Counted from the stretch's first letter, positions 48,023-58,616 are shown. The stretch is 64,000 nt of DNA from Opitutales bacterium (GCA_015061945.1 SUVP01000009.1:1-64000); one strand, 5' to 3'. The notes: generated by a model from the sequence alone, not told the origin. Translations and numbers: made by a program.

Positions 48023-48841
48023 ATGAAAAACATTTTCAAAATTTTGACAATTTTCATTTTCGGGATTATCGCAATGCCTTTGTGCGTCTCGGCAAATGAA
48101 AAATTCGATACACAAATGAAAAATGCTAAAACTGAAAACTTCTTCGGTTTTAAAAAATTTTCACTTAATGTAAACAAGAGAAATGCGATATTTGTCAAGC
48201 CAGCAAATCCACGAAAAGACAATGCGTGGGTTATGCGTCCCGCCTTTTTTGGAGCTTTCCCAAAAGCTGACATCGCACTTTTGAAAAGTGGTTTTTACAT
48301 TGCATATTACGACCTCACCCACTTGTATGCCTCGCCCAGAGCAATAAAACTCGCCAATGAATTCTACAAGTTTGCGACAGAAAAATGCGGTCTCTCAAAA
48401 AAAGTTGGGCTTGAAGGTCTCAGCCGTGGCGGTGCGTGCGTACTAAATTGGGGCAATAGCGATCCATCGAAATTTTCAGCAATCTATGCCGACGCTCCAG
48501 TTTGCGATTTCAACGTTTGGCCTACAAACCCACGCTTGAAAAAAGATTTGCTCAAAGAATGGAACATAAAATCGATGAAAGAATTTAAGGGCAATCCCTT
48601 TGACAATCTCGACAAACTCGCAAAGAGCAATGTTCCCGTTTTGATTATTGCGGGCGATTCTGATAAGCCAGTTCCATATTCAAAAAATGGCGAGATTTAT
48701 AAAAAGCGTTTTGAAAAACTCGGTGGAAACATCAAAACAATTATCAAAAAAGATTGCGGGCATCACCCACATGGACTTGATGATTCCACGCCTATCGTGA
48801 AATTTTTTGAAGACGCATTCAACGCATTGGAAAAGAAATAA
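48023..48841 (+). CDS. Secreted alpha/beta hydrolase
   Basis: Signal peptide; GLEGLSRGGACVLNW nucleophile elbow; VLIIAGDSDKPVPYS; KDCGHHPHGL. Confidence 0.8.
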   Translation: MKNIFKILTIFIFGIIAMPLCVSANEKFDTQMKNAKTENFFGFKKFSLNVNKRNAIFVKPANPRKDNAWVMRPAFFGAFPKADIALLKSGFYIAYYDLTHLYASPRAIKLANEFYKFATEKCGLSKKVGLEGLSRGGACVLNWGNSDPSKFSAIYADAPVCDFNVWPTNPRLKKDLLKEWNIKSMKEFKGNPFDNLDKLAKSNVPVLIIAGDSDKPVPYSKNGEIYKKRFEKLGGNIKTIIKKDCGHHPHGLDDSTPIVKFFEDAFNALEKK

Positions 48842-48845
48842 TCGG

Positions 48846-51011
48846 CTATTTTGCGACTAACTCAAAGAACACGTTCGGTGTCTTTTTTGTGTCGATTGAA
48901 ATATTCAACGTACTGTCGGTTGCTATGAGTGGAATTTCGCACATTCTTTTTCCATTAATCGAAAGTGCGTAAAGCTTGAATTTTTGCGGATTCTTAACTT
49001 TCAACGACGCTTCCAACTTGCCGATTTTTATGAGTGCTGGTGTTGGAGTTTTCTGACCTTTTGTAAGGTTGATTGCGTTCACCATTGATTGTGTCGCATA
49101 CACAAAAACCATATGCTTACTTTTTGCTATCGGCTTTTTGTCGATTGAACAAACGGCGACAGACGCATTGGTCGATGTCGATTTCACAACGAGATTACAA
49201 AGTGTTTCGTTCTTTGAGTTCGCCTTTAATGCGATTGCTTCAGTGCGAGCAGTAATGACCTTGCCGAGCATCTCATTTTTTCGCATTATAATCTCGCCAG
49301 TGTCGCTTTGGAACACGCCATTTTTCACGTCTGTAATATTCGACTCTGGAAGAATTTTATCTTTTCGCATTTGTTCGACAAACGTTTCGAGATTAAATTC
49401 TGCACCCGTTGTAGAGCCGAGATACGCACCACGTTCTTGTGTCATCGACGCATATGGCGGATTATATTTTGGCGTTGGACGTTGCTTGTCGATATCCTGC
49501 CAATCGCCTGCAATCTTCGTAAGGAAGCCAACTTTCGTCTGTTCAAAAAGCGGAGTCCGCCAAGTTGCTTCATCTTCGCTCATAAATTTTTTCGTGTAGA
49601 TAATATCAAATCTATTTTTCGACGCACAAACATCACCACGATAGAACATACAGTGCGAGAGAAATTCATTTGCACGCAAGATTGGGTTTGTCGCAGTATT
49701 GAAAAGATCTTTTGCATCGGGATAAACTCCGCAATCGTGAACTGTGAGAGCATCATAGCCTTGCAACGCACAATACGCAGGGAAAAGTACGCCAGTTTCG
49801 TGAGCTGTTCCATTTGCAACATCTAACAAGTGTTGATATTCCGTAATGTGCATCGGCATACCGAGAACTCTTTTTGCCGCCGCACATCGCCAGTAGCGGA
49901 AAAGTTTGTCGATTGGACCTTTGGGGCTACGCATATAAGTGTTCATCGCCATATAATCGCCCGACATCGCACTCATATACCAAAGGTCTGGACGCACACC
50001 GCAGTTGTATTGGTGAACAAGAGTTTTACACCCGAGTTCTTCGCGTAATACCCTTTGGCAGAACGCTTGCATTGCACGACTTTTCTGCATAAAGAATTGC
50101 GAAAATTCTTTTGTCTTAAACGAGCCATCGTCGGTATTTATCGGTGATATTTCGTCGAAACTTTTAAATTTTGTTTTCCACTTCGCATTCAATTCATCGA
50201 TATTTTCAAAGCGAGGTTTCAACCATTTGCGGAATTTTTTGTTGGCAAATTCTGCAACATTTTTTTCGACTTTCTTGCGAAAAATTAGCCCCATTTCGAG
50301 CTCATTAAAATATTCCGTTGATATAATACTGCAGTCATCTTTCCACGCTTTATTTGTGTATGGGTTGATGTGTTCAAACTCCATTTTTACGAGCTTACGC
50401 CAATCTTCCCACGTTTGCTTATCGCCGAAAATCATTTTGATTTTTACATCGTACCTATCTTTCCATTTAAAATTAGGATTACCTAAATCATGACTGGCAA
50501 GGTGAAAGTGCGAGTACACTCCCTCGCGAGCAAAAGCAAACACACAGTAATCGTAAAGGTCACGGATATGTGCTTTCATTTGGTATGGAGCGTCGAATTC
50601 TTTTTTTGCATACATCGAGATTCTCCAACGCACAAGATTATAGCCTGCACGGCGAATTCCCTTTGCGATTTTATCGATATCTTCTTTTGAGTTTATACCT
50701 TTGTCGAAGAAATTTCCGGGACGCCAATTTGTACCTTTGAATTTTACAGGTGTATCGGGTTCACTCTCAAATGCGAAGTTCCCTTGCTTGTTGACAATCA
50801 GTCTACCTTTTGCTCCAGCCATTTCTGCGGGATAATCTGCAGAGACATCGAGTGCCGAACCTTCGGCAACTTGCCAATCCGACATATCTATTTCAACCCA
50901 ATCTGATGGATTTATTTCAACAACTTTGTTTTTTGTCGCATTAAAAGTGAATTGATCAGCAAAGAGCGAAAGCCCAGCCAACATACAAGTAGTTATAAAT
51001 ATCTTCTTCAT
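48846..51011 (-). CDS. Putative secreted glycoside hydrolase (GH-A-like), paralogue of 51112..54438
   Basis: Signal peptide; VKFKGTNWRPGNFFDKGINSKEDIDKIAKGIRRAGYNLVRWRISM...; ISTEYFNELEMG; ITEYQHLLDV. Confidence 0.7.
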   Translation of the reverse strand: MKKIFITTCMLAGLSLFADQFTFNATKNKVVEINPSDWVEIDMSDWQVAEGSALDVSADYPAEMAGAKGRLIVNKQGNFAFESEPDTPVKFKGTNWRPGNFFDKGINSKEDIDKIAKGIRRAGYNLVRWRISMYAKKEFDAPYQMKAHIRDLYDYCVFAFAREGVYSHFHLASHDLGNPNFKWKDRYDVKIKMIFGDKQTWEDWRKLVKMEFEHINPYTNKAWKDDCSIISTEYFNELEMGLIFRKKVEKNVAEFANKKFRKWLKPRFENIDELNAKWKTKFKSFDEISPINTDDGSFKTKEFSQFFMQKSRAMQAFCQRVLREELGCKTLVHQYNCGVRPDLWYMSAMSGDYMAMNTYMRSPKGPIDKLFRYWRCAAAKRVLGMPMHITEYQHLLDVANGTAHETGVLFPAYCALQGYDALTVHDCGVYPDAKDLFNTATNPILRANEFLSHCMFYRGDVCASKNRFDIIYTKKFMSEDEATWRTPLFEQTKVGFLTKIAGDWQDIDKQRPTPKYNPPYASMTQERGAYLGSTTGAEFNLETFVEQMRKDKILPESNITDVKNGVFQSDTGEIIMRKNEMLGKVITARTEAIALKANSKNETLCNLVVKSTSTNASVAVCSIDKKPIAKSKHMVFVYATQSMVNAINLTKGQKTPTPALIKIGKLEASLKVKNPQKFKLYALSINGKRMCEIPLIATDSTLNISIDTKKTPNVFFELVAK

Positions 51012-51062
51012 AAGGTTGAAAGTAAGGGTAAATTGATGCCGATTTTTGTCAAAAGAAATCGC

Positions 51063-51095
51063 AAAAAAAGCCGTCGGACGATACTCCAACGGCTT
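51063..51095 (-). terminator. Intrinsic terminator between the paralogous GH-like genes
   Basis: Minus strand AGCCGTTGGA-gtatcg-TCCGACGGCT-TTTTTT. Confidence 0.75.
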
Positions 51096-51111
51096 CTTGC
51101 GTTTACCATTT

Positions 51112-54100
51112 TTACTCTGCGACAATTTCGTAGAATACGGATGGTTCTTTTTTCAGCTTCGATGTATCCAAATTGATATACATCTTGCCGTCTTCTATTT
51201 TTGTCGGGATTTCTTCAAGTCGCTTACCAGTTAATGCGAGTGCGTACAACTTGTAGTTTTGTGCATTATCTTTTGGAAGCTCCAACTCTGCCGACAACTT
51301 GCCATACTGAACAATAATTGGCTGTCTGCCTCGGAACTTCAAATACTCGCCAGATATTGATGTAGTAAAGTCAGTCGACGTTGTATCGGTTGAATATATA
51401 AAGACCATTCTCTTGCTGTTAGCGAGAGTCTTGTCGCCATCAACACTCACCACTGCGACAGTTCCAGCAACCGATGTCGATTTCACAACAAGCTTGCCGA
51501 GCTTTTCGTTTTTCGTTTCTGGCTTTATTGATACAGCTTCGCTCTTTGGTGTTATCACTTTTGCGAGACGTTCGTTCAAACGCAATGTGATTTCGCCAGT
51601 ATCGCTTTGATAGATTTCTTTTGCGGGGTCTGTAATATTTTCAGATGAGAGAATTTTCTTCTCGCGTAAGAGTTCTACGCCTTTTGCGAAGTCGAATTTT
51701 CCGCCTTTTGTTTCGCCAGCTTCAACATAATTATTGTATGCTCTTGAAGTCGTATAACCTGCTGGAGCAAGCGAGATATCGGCTGGTTTTACTTTCACTT
51801 TTTTCAATTCGGCGAATTTTTTTGCCGACGGGAAGTCGATTGAAAAACCTGTCAAAAGCGAAAGTTTTGATTGGTCGCTATTGACGATGTACGACATTCC
51901 ACGACTCTTTGCGACATAGTTTTTATCGAACACAACTTCAACTCTATTTGGCGATGGTTTGACGTCGCCTCTAAAGAAGAAACAATACGAAAGGAACTCG
52001 TTTGCACGCATAATTGGCGACTTCGCAACTTCTGCGTGTCCGAAAATTCCCTTCCCCTCTTTCTCGATTGCGACGTCGTGCACTGTGAGATTATCAAAAT
52101 CGTGCAAAGCCGAGTACGCTGGGAACACTACTCCAGCTTCGTGCTTATATGGGTTCCAGTGGCAGTGTTGCCATTCTGTCAATGCCATAGGTCTGTCAGC
52201 CATTTTCTTTGTAACTGCAGCACGGAAGTACATCAACGCTTCGTTTGGTTCAAGCGAGCTATTTTGGGCTGTTCGAGAATCTAACGAATTAAATTCTGTT
52301 GGGTGAACAAAATAAACGTTTTGTGCCATATAAGAACCACCTTCAGCACTCATATAGATGACTTCAAGCGTACGTCCGCAGTTGAATTGGTGCAGTGGTG
52401 CATCAAACTTTTCGATATCGCGAACTACATTTTTGCAGAAAGCCAAAAACTCTTTACCTGATTCTAATATAAACGATGTTTTGTCACGATTAGTACGGAA
52501 TCGACGATCGCCAAATACGTTTACATCTTCAAATTTTTTGAAAGTAAATTTTTCTCCACGGGCTTGCCACGCCATATTAAGATCTTCGATTGTCGCATAT
52601 TTTTTCTTGAGCCAATCTTGGAATTTACCATTTGCAAATTTAGCAACTTTGCTCGATAAACTTCTATCGCCAACGAGGAAACCAAGCTCCATTTCGTTGT
52701 AATATTCTGTTGTTGCAACAGCTGGATCATCTTTCCATTTCTTGCCGGAATATGGGTTGACGTGATTGAGTTGCATCTGGACAAGTTTCTTCCACGCTTC
52801 ACGAGTAGCGGGGTCGCCGAGAATCATTTTCACTTTTACATCATATCTATCTGCCCATTTAAAGTCGGGGTCGCCTAAGTCATGGCTTGAGAGATTCAAG
52901 TGTGTATAAACACCTTCTCGAGCCATTGCGTACATAAAATAATCGTACATATCCAATACTTCTGGACGCATTTGGTAAGGTGCTAAAAACTCTTTTTCTT
53001 GTCGCATCGATATTCGCCAACGAACCATATTGTAACCTTGTCGACGTGCGATTTTTGCGAGAACATCAATATCTTCTTTTGTCTTTATTTTACTGAAGAA
53101 GTGGTCGCCTGGACGCCAATTTGTACCTTTGAATTTTATGCGTTCTGACGGATTGCCTTCAAAATAGAATTTACCTTTTTCGTCAATACGCAAACGTCCG
53201 TATTTGCCAGCTGGTTTGTGTCCCATCCCTGCGGAGACATCGAGAGCCGAGCCTTCTGCGATTTCTAAATCTGAAACATCTACTGCACCCCATTCTTTTG
53301 GGTCTGGTTTCTTATAAACGGTTGTTTTTACATCTTTGTTCGCAAGAGTTACACCCACAACATTCCATGCAGAATAACCAGTGCCAATGAAATTTATTTT
53401 TCTGATTGGTTTCTTTTCGAGCGGATAACGGCTCAAATAAACAACACCTCTGCCCTTCTTTTCGTCTTCAACATAAGCGGGAACGCCGTTATCGCCAACT
53501 TCTTTTTTGAAGGTCGACATCGCTTCGTATGTCGATTTAATCCAGAATCTATCTACACGTCCGTCAGCATATATAACCTCTATTGTACCACAATTTTTAT
53601 GTTTATTTTTTTGGCGTATATTTTTTCCGGTTGAATGCAGAATATATAAAAAGCCAAAGAAATTACTATCCGTATTGTAATCTATTGATATCATTTTTTG
53701 GTTAGCCGCACGCGGAGACGAGAAAGCAGTAATCCCTTCCGCAAGCTTAAATTTTAAGCCTTCAAACTCGAAAATACCATTCTTGACAACACGTTTTGTG
53801 AAGTTTGTAAGCGGAATAAATTCGCCGTCTTCAAATCCATTTCCGTCGTATGCTAAATTTGCAAATGGAGAAAAATCTACATACATTTGGTCGAGTCTTA
53901 ATCCACCGTCTTTTGCTACTACTGATATTTCGACAGGTTCGCCTGCCTTAACTTTTATCATACGGAAAATAGCATGGTTATATGAAGTAGCTGCAACACC
54001 ACCACGCATAATATCGTAAACTATTTCGGGCTTGCCGAGCTTTTTCCAATTCTTGAGTCTGTCGCTAAAACCTGAATTATAAAAGCCTTTGTCGTTGATA

Positions 54101-54438
54101 TGAACATCGTCAAAAAAGGTACGATTTTTTGAGACTTCACCATTTTCAAATCGGTGGAATCTGCTTCGGAAAGTGATTTTCACTTCACCATCTTGTGTTG
54201 GGACAAAAGAAAACTTCATTTCTTTCCAGTTGAAAGTTGTCGCCATTGTGGCAGTAATTCCATTTTCCTTTTTTTCCTTCAACCAGGTCGCACTTCTAAG
54301 AGATACACCCTTACCCGCTTTCCCTATTTTCAATTCAAACGGAGCTTCAACATAAATTGCTCCAGCTGGCTTAAATTGTGCGACACACACAATAGCCGAC
54401 ATCATAATGAAGAATAAACTTAATATAGTTTTACGCAT
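51112..54438 (-). CDS. Large secreted putative glycoside hydrolase (1108 aa) with extra N-terminal region
   Basis: IKFKGTNWRPGDHFFSKIKTKEDIDVLAKIARRQGYNMVRWRISM..., ATTEYYNEMELG, ALTEWQHCHWNPYKHEAG; aligns by eye with 48846..51011. Confidence 0.7.
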   Translation of the reverse strand: MRKTILSLFFIMMSAIVCVAQFKPAGAIYVEAPFELKIGKAGKGVSLRSATWLKEKKENGITATMATTFNWKEMKFSFVPTQDGEVKITFRSRFHRFENGEVSKNRTFFDDVHINDKGFYNSGFSDRLKNWKKLGKPEIVYDIMRGGVAATSYNHAIFRMIKVKAGEPVEISVVAKDGGLRLDQMYVDFSPFANLAYDGNGFEDGEFIPLTNFTKRVVKNGIFEFEGLKFKLAEGITAFSSPRAANQKMISIDYNTDSNFFGFLYILHSTGKNIRQKNKHKNCGTIEVIYADGRVDRFWIKSTYEAMSTFKKEVGDNGVPAYVEDEKKGRGVVYLSRYPLEKKPIRKINFIGTGYSAWNVVGVTLANKDVKTTVYKKPDPKEWGAVDVSDLEIAEGSALDVSAGMGHKPAGKYGRLRIDEKGKFYFEGNPSERIKFKGTNWRPGDHFFSKIKTKEDIDVLAKIARRQGYNMVRWRISMRQEKEFLAPYQMRPEVLDMYDYFMYAMAREGVYTHLNLSSHDLGDPDFKWADRYDVKVKMILGDPATREAWKKLVQMQLNHVNPYSGKKWKDDPAVATTEYYNEMELGFLVGDRSLSSKVAKFANGKFQDWLKKKYATIEDLNMAWQARGEKFTFKKFEDVNVFGDRRFRTNRDKTSFILESGKEFLAFCKNVVRDIEKFDAPLHQFNCGRTLEVIYMSAEGGSYMAQNVYFVHPTEFNSLDSRTAQNSSLEPNEALMYFRAAVTKKMADRPMALTEWQHCHWNPYKHEAGVVFPAYSALHDFDNLTVHDVAIEKEGKGIFGHAEVAKSPIMRANEFLSYCFFFRGDVKPSPNRVEVVFDKNYVAKSRGMSYIVNSDQSKLSLLTGFSIDFPSAKKFAELKKVKVKPADISLAPAGYTTSRAYNNYVEAGETKGGKFDFAKGVELLREKKILSSENITDPAKEIYQSDTGEITLRLNERLAKVITPKSEAVSIKPETKNEKLGKLVVKSTSVAGTVAVVSVDGDKTLANSKRMVFIYSTDTTSTDFTTSISGEYLKFRGRQPIIVQYGKLSAELELPKDNAQNYKLYALALTGKRLEEIPTKIEDGKMYINLDTSKLKKEPSVFYEIVAE

Positions 54439-54523
54439 AACATATCCTATTAACGAGGTTTAAATTTACTCGCAAGAGTATATAAACAACAACTATTGTC
54501 AACAAACTTACATTGACAATGAT

Positions 54524-54536
54524 GCAAACCGTTTAC
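54524..54536. promoter_or_regulatory. Candidate LacI-family operator upstream of the 1108-aa GH-like gene
   Basis: GCAAACCGTTTAC: near-palindrome ~86 bp upstream of the start. Confidence 0.35.
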
Positions 54537-54553
54537 CTGTTTATCCTACAAAA

Positions 54554-54579
54554 AAACGTCGCTTAGAATGCGACGTTTC
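54554..54579 (-). terminator. Intrinsic terminator after the SIS-domain gene
   Basis: aaacgtcgc-ttagaat-gcgacgttt preceded by A run (T run on minus). Confidence 0.75.
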
Positions 54580-54586
54580 AATTTGA

Positions 54587-55171
54587 TTATACTGTCTTGT
54601 AAACGACTTTTGCTTCAATACATTCCACTAAAATATGGATTGCTTTTATGTGAATTTCTTGAGCCCTATCTGAGTATGGCGTGTGTGGTGCTCGTATTTC
54701 AACATCGGCAAGTTCTGCGAGTTTACCACCGCCCTTACCTGTCAATGCAACCACTTTCATCCCTCGTTCTTTTGCGACTTTCGATGCGTTCAAAACATTT
54801 TCAGAATTGCCACTTGTGCTTATCGCCAAAAGGACATCACCACTTTTTGCGAACGATTCTACATATCGAGAAAACAAAATATCGGGCGAGAAATCGTTTA
54901 TCGTGCAAGTGATGTAAGCAGGGTCGTTTATAGCGATTGCTGGAATAGAAAATCTATCTTTGCGAAATCGAGAAGTTAGCTCTTCGGCAAAATGCGTAGC
55001 GTCGCAAAGAGACCCTCCGTTGCCACAAGCAATAATCTTTCCGCCGTTTAAAATAGAGTCTGCCATAATATTGCCAGCACGTTCGAGAGCGTCGAGTGCA
55101 GTAGAATCGGCAACAAAATCTTGAAGTGTTTTTACAGCTTCAGAAAGAGAATTTTCGATAATTTTTCTCAT
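54587..55171 (-). CDS. SIS-domain phosphosugar isomerase (GmhA-like)
   Basis: GGKIIACGNGGSLCDATHFAEELTSRF; VLLAISTSGNSENVLNA; start revised to 55171. Confidence 0.9.
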   Translation of the reverse strand: MRKIIENSLSEAVKTLQDFVADSTALDALERAGNIMADSILNGGKIIACGNGGSLCDATHFAEELTSRFRKDRFSIPAIAINDPAYITCTINDFSPDILFSRYVESFAKSGDVLLAISTSGNSENVLNASKVAKERGMKVVALTGKGGGKLAELADVEIRAPHTPYSDRAQEIHIKAIHILVECIEAKVVYKTV

Positions 55172-55172
55172 A

Positions 55173-56162
55173 CTATTTTCCACGTTGAAGTAATCCGTTT
55201 GATGCAACCGATACCGCTGCGATATCGCCAATCGACTCGCCTAAAAGTGCTGGTACAACTTGGCACACACGCGACGCATTCGCAAGAGCTTCTCTATCGA
55301 TTACCTTTTGCATTTCTGGACGAAGTAAGTTTTCGGAGCGTGCAAAAATACTGCCGATAACAATTTTTTCCGGATTGAGAATATCAATCATAATCGAGAT
55401 TCCCGCACCAAGATGTCTTGCAGATATTGCGTAAACTTCGATTGCAGTAGGGTCGCCAGCATCGGCAGAAATTGCGATAGATTTTGCCGTAATGGAATCG
55501 AGCTCATCCATACTTTTGCAAAATCCACAAGTTTTACCACTTTGCAAAAGTTCCATCGCCATCGCCTTGCCGAGTTGAGCAATGCCCGAACCACTGCAAA
55601 ACCCTTCAAACGAACCCGACTTCGCATAACCGACTGGTCCGTATTTTTCAAGTCGCATATGCCCGACTTCCCCAGCGTTATCGTTTGTCCCCGCATAAAG
55701 TTTGCCGTCGAGAATAAGCCCCGCACCAAGCCCTGTGCCAAATGTCATAAACGCCATATTGCGAGAGCCTTTTCCAGCTCCGTAAAGCCATTCTGCCAAG
55801 GCACACGCATTAGCATCGTTTTGCAAAAATGCTGGCACGCCAAACTCGTTTTCGAGAATTTTCACAATCTCGATATTATCCCAACCTTGCAAATTTGGGG
55901 GCGACATAACGATGCCTTTGACACTGTCGAGAGGTCCGCCACAGCTGACTCCGATAGACGCAATTTCCGTCAACTCCACTTTTGCTTCGGCGATAGTTTC
56001 ACGAGCCGAACTGATAATTTGTGCTATCGTTTCATTCGGTTTACCGACGAGAGTCGGGAACGCTTTTTTTGCCAAAATTTCTGGTGCACCATCTTGTGTT
56101 TCTCGAGCCAAAACTGTTGCACACTTTGTGCCACCTACGTCTATTCCTAAAAATATTTTCAT
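55173..56162 (-). CDS. ROK-family sugar kinase
   Basis: FLGIDVGGTKCATVLARE; FLQNDANACALAEWLYGAGKGSRNMAFMTFGTGLGAGLILDGKLYAG. Confidence 0.95.
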   Translation of the reverse strand: MKIFLGIDVGGTKCATVLARETQDGAPEILAKKAFPTLVGKPNETIAQIISSARETIAEAKVELTEIASIGVSCGGPLDSVKGIVMSPPNLQGWDNIEIVKILENEFGVPAFLQNDANACALAEWLYGAGKGSRNMAFMTFGTGLGAGLILDGKLYAGTNDNAGEVGHMRLEKYGPVGYAKSGSFEGFCSGSGIAQLGKAMAMELLQSGKTCGFCKSMDELDSITAKSIAISADAGDPTAIEVYAISARHLGAGISIMIDILNPEKIVIGSIFARSENLLRPEMQKVIDREALANASRVCQVVPALLGESIGDIAAVSVASNGLLQRGK

Positions 56163-56178
56163 AATTATGTAAAAAATG

Positions 56179-56193
56179 GTTTAACGATTAACT
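56179..56193. promoter_or_regulatory. Candidate LacI-family operator upstream of the ROK kinase gene
   Basis: Minus strand GTTAATCGTTAAACC, near-palindrome with CG centre. Confidence 0.3.
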
Positions 56194-56231
56194 TCTAAAA
56201 ACAATGGATTTTTACGTCAACAAAAATGTAT

Positions 56232-57257
56232 TTATTTAGTGGAACTTCTTGCGACCATATCGACATTAAAAATCTGCGTACGAGTATGCAGGTTTGGATT
56301 TTTAATACGCTCGACAATCGTATCAGCACCAATCTCGCCAATCTTCGCACAGTCGACATGCACAGTTGTCAGCTGAGGCATACAACGGACAGCAAGGGTA
56401 ATATCGTCAAACCCAGCAAACGCCATTTCTTGTGGGACACGTACACCTTTTGCTTGTGCGTAAAACATCAAACTTGTCGCGAGGTCGTCATTTGCCGAGA
56501 GAATTGCGGTTGGGCGATTTTTTAAAGACATAATTTTGTCGAACTGCACAAAAGATTCTTCGTTCGTTTCAAAATTGCGAACAAGAATTGCATTCTTTTC
56601 CAGACGTGCATTTTTCATCGTATCTAAAAATCCTTTGATACGCATATCTGTGTTGAAGTCTTGGTTATCACACGCAAAGTATGCAATTTTTTTATGACCT
56701 TTTTTCAGCAAATGTTCGGTAAGAGTCGCCGTTGCTTTTTCGCCGTCCGTATAAATTGAATCAATATTTTTTGCGTATGAATCTAAAATCAACATAGGCA
56801 AACCACACTCTGCGAGCGACTCCACAATATTCTGCGGAGCCCTGCCCAATACGACGATCGCATCGGCTTTGCCTCTCGACACAAAGCGTGGGCGTTCGTT
56901 ATTTTCGGCTTCGGCTTTTGTTATTTCCGACAACAAAATTTCAAAACCCAACTCTGCCAAACGTTTCTGCAAACCGTACATCATTGTGATGTAAAATTCG
57001 CTCTTGAAAACTTCTACATTTGGTCGGTAAAAAACTACGGCAACCGTTTCGCTCCGTCCCATTCGGAGATTGCGGGCAGAAGGATTTATTGTGTAATTAT
57101 ATTTCTTAACTGCCTTTAAAATTTTTTCGCGTATTTCATCGCCAAACATTCCCTTTTGATTTATGACATTCGAGACTGTCGTTGTCGAACATCCGACAAG
57201 TTTTGCAATAAATTTAAGAGATGCTTTTTGTTGTGATTTAACTTTCATTTGAAACAA
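56232..57257 (-). CDS. LacI-family transcriptional regulator
   Basis: SLKFIAKLVGCSTTTVSNVINQKGMFGDEIREKILKAVKKYNYTINPSARNLR. Confidence 0.95.
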   Translation of the reverse strand: MFQMKVKSQQKASLKFIAKLVGCSTTTVSNVINQKGMFGDEIREKILKAVKKYNYTINPSARNLRMGRSETVAVVFYRPNVEVFKSEFYITMMYGLQKRLAELGFEILLSEITKAEAENNERPRFVSRGKADAIVVLGRAPQNIVESLAECGLPMLILDSYAKNIDSIYTDGEKATATLTEHLLKKGHKKIAYFACDNQDFNTDMRIKGFLDTMKNARLEKNAILVRNFETNEESFVQFDKIMSLKNRPTAILSANDDLATSLMFYAQAKGVRVPQEMAFAGFDDITLAVRCMPQLTTVHVDCAKIGEIGADTIVERIKNPNLHTRTQIFNVDMVARSSTK

Positions 57258-57353
57258 TTTTTATTTTTACAACGCTATCTCTCAAGCTAAAAATTAACAG
57301 AATTTTTATTTGATTAGTTGGATATAAAATACGATACTTTAAATGTAAAGACG

Positions 57354-58616
57354 ATGAAAATTAAAAGTATACATATTGAAAATTTTCGTGGACTCGTTGA
57401 CGAGTATGTAGAATTTAACGATTCAATGACAGTCTTGGCTGGCGGTAATGGCGGTGGAAAATCATCGTTGCTCGAAGCTGTTTCAATTATGCTATCGTGG
57501 TTGCCCGTGGAGCTTTCAAACTATACGAGCACACCATTGCGTATAAAAAGCTCAGATATAACTTTTGGGAAAAAATATTCACGTTTGACTATGACTCTCA
57601 CAGGCAAACGTTCAAAAGATATTCGACTCGTCTTGAGTAAACGTGCACGCCGTTCCTCAAAAAATTCTGATACCGATATGGGCGAAGCAAAAAAATTCTC
57701 GTCTGATATGCGTGTATTATTAGATTCTCCCGAAGGTGCAAATATCGAGATTCCCGTCTTTGCACACTATGGAACAAATCGCAATTATGGGGGAACTGTA
57801 TCGCCAACACCCTCCGACACAACCGCACGCACAAGCATATACGAACACGCATTTTCGGCAGGCACAAATTTCCAAAAATTCGCACAATGGATTGTCGCCA
57901 CAATAAACGCTCGCGAAAATGAGATAGCGGAGGCATCGCAACTGCCTTTGAAAATCGCAAATAAGCGTCGTGATGAAATCAACCGCAAATATTCTTCGAT
58001 TCTCGCAATCAAACGAGCTCTCGCCGATTTTGGCGACATCTTCAAAGATGTTGAAGTGCGAGACGGCAAACTTTTTATAACATCGAAAAACATCCCAGCT
58101 TCAAATTTATCTGACGGAGAAAAAACAGTTGGTGCGTTGATTGCCGATATTGCAATGCGTATGGCAGTTGCTAACCCGATGATGAATAATCCACTCGAAA
58201 GCGAAGCGATTGTGCTTATCGATGAACTCGATTTACACCTTCATCCCGATTGGCAAACCGCTATCGCCGACAGATTGCCTCGCATTTTTGTGAATGCACA
58301 ATTCATAATATCGTCGCACTCGCCGACAATTATGGCGTTCTCGAAAAATCTTTACAAGATTCGTGGAGACGGCGGAGAACAACGCTTGGAAAAAGTCGAA
58401 GGTGCGTTCGGACGCAATCCAGCCGATGTTTTGTCGTCGGTGCTGAATGCTTCACGCGAGCCAATCACAGCAAAGAAAATCGCAAAGATGTACGATTTTA
58501 TCGACAGGGGAAATTACGCTGGTGCACAAAAAATTATCGACGAACTAAATCTGCTTATTCCCGATGACCCTGATGTTGTCCGTGCCGAATATTTGGTGCG
58601 TGCACTCAATTCCTGA
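57354..58616 (+). CDS. AAA ATPase, PtuA-like (Septu-type defence)
   Basis: MKIKSIHIENFRGLVDEYVEFNDSMTVLAGGNGGGKSSLLEAV (Walker A); LSDGEKTVGALIADIAMRM; AIVLIDELDLHLHPDWQ (Walker B); IISSHSPTIM; followed by an HNH gene. Confidence 0.8.
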   Translation: MKIKSIHIENFRGLVDEYVEFNDSMTVLAGGNGGGKSSLLEAVSIMLSWLPVELSNYTSTPLRIKSSDITFGKKYSRLTMTLTGKRSKDIRLVLSKRARRSSKNSDTDMGEAKKFSSDMRVLLDSPEGANIEIPVFAHYGTNRNYGGTVSPTPSDTTARTSIYEHAFSAGTNFQKFAQWIVATINARENEIAEASQLPLKIANKRRDEINRKYSSILAIKRALADFGDIFKDVEVRDGKLFITSKNIPASNLSDGEKTVGALIADIAMRMAVANPMMNNPLESEAIVLIDELDLHLHPDWQTAIADRLPRIFVNAQFIISSHSPTIMAFSKNLYKIRGDGGEQRLEKVEGAFGRNPADVLSSVLNASREPITAKKIAKMYDFIDRGNYAGAQKIIDELNLLIPDDPDVVRAEYLVRALNS

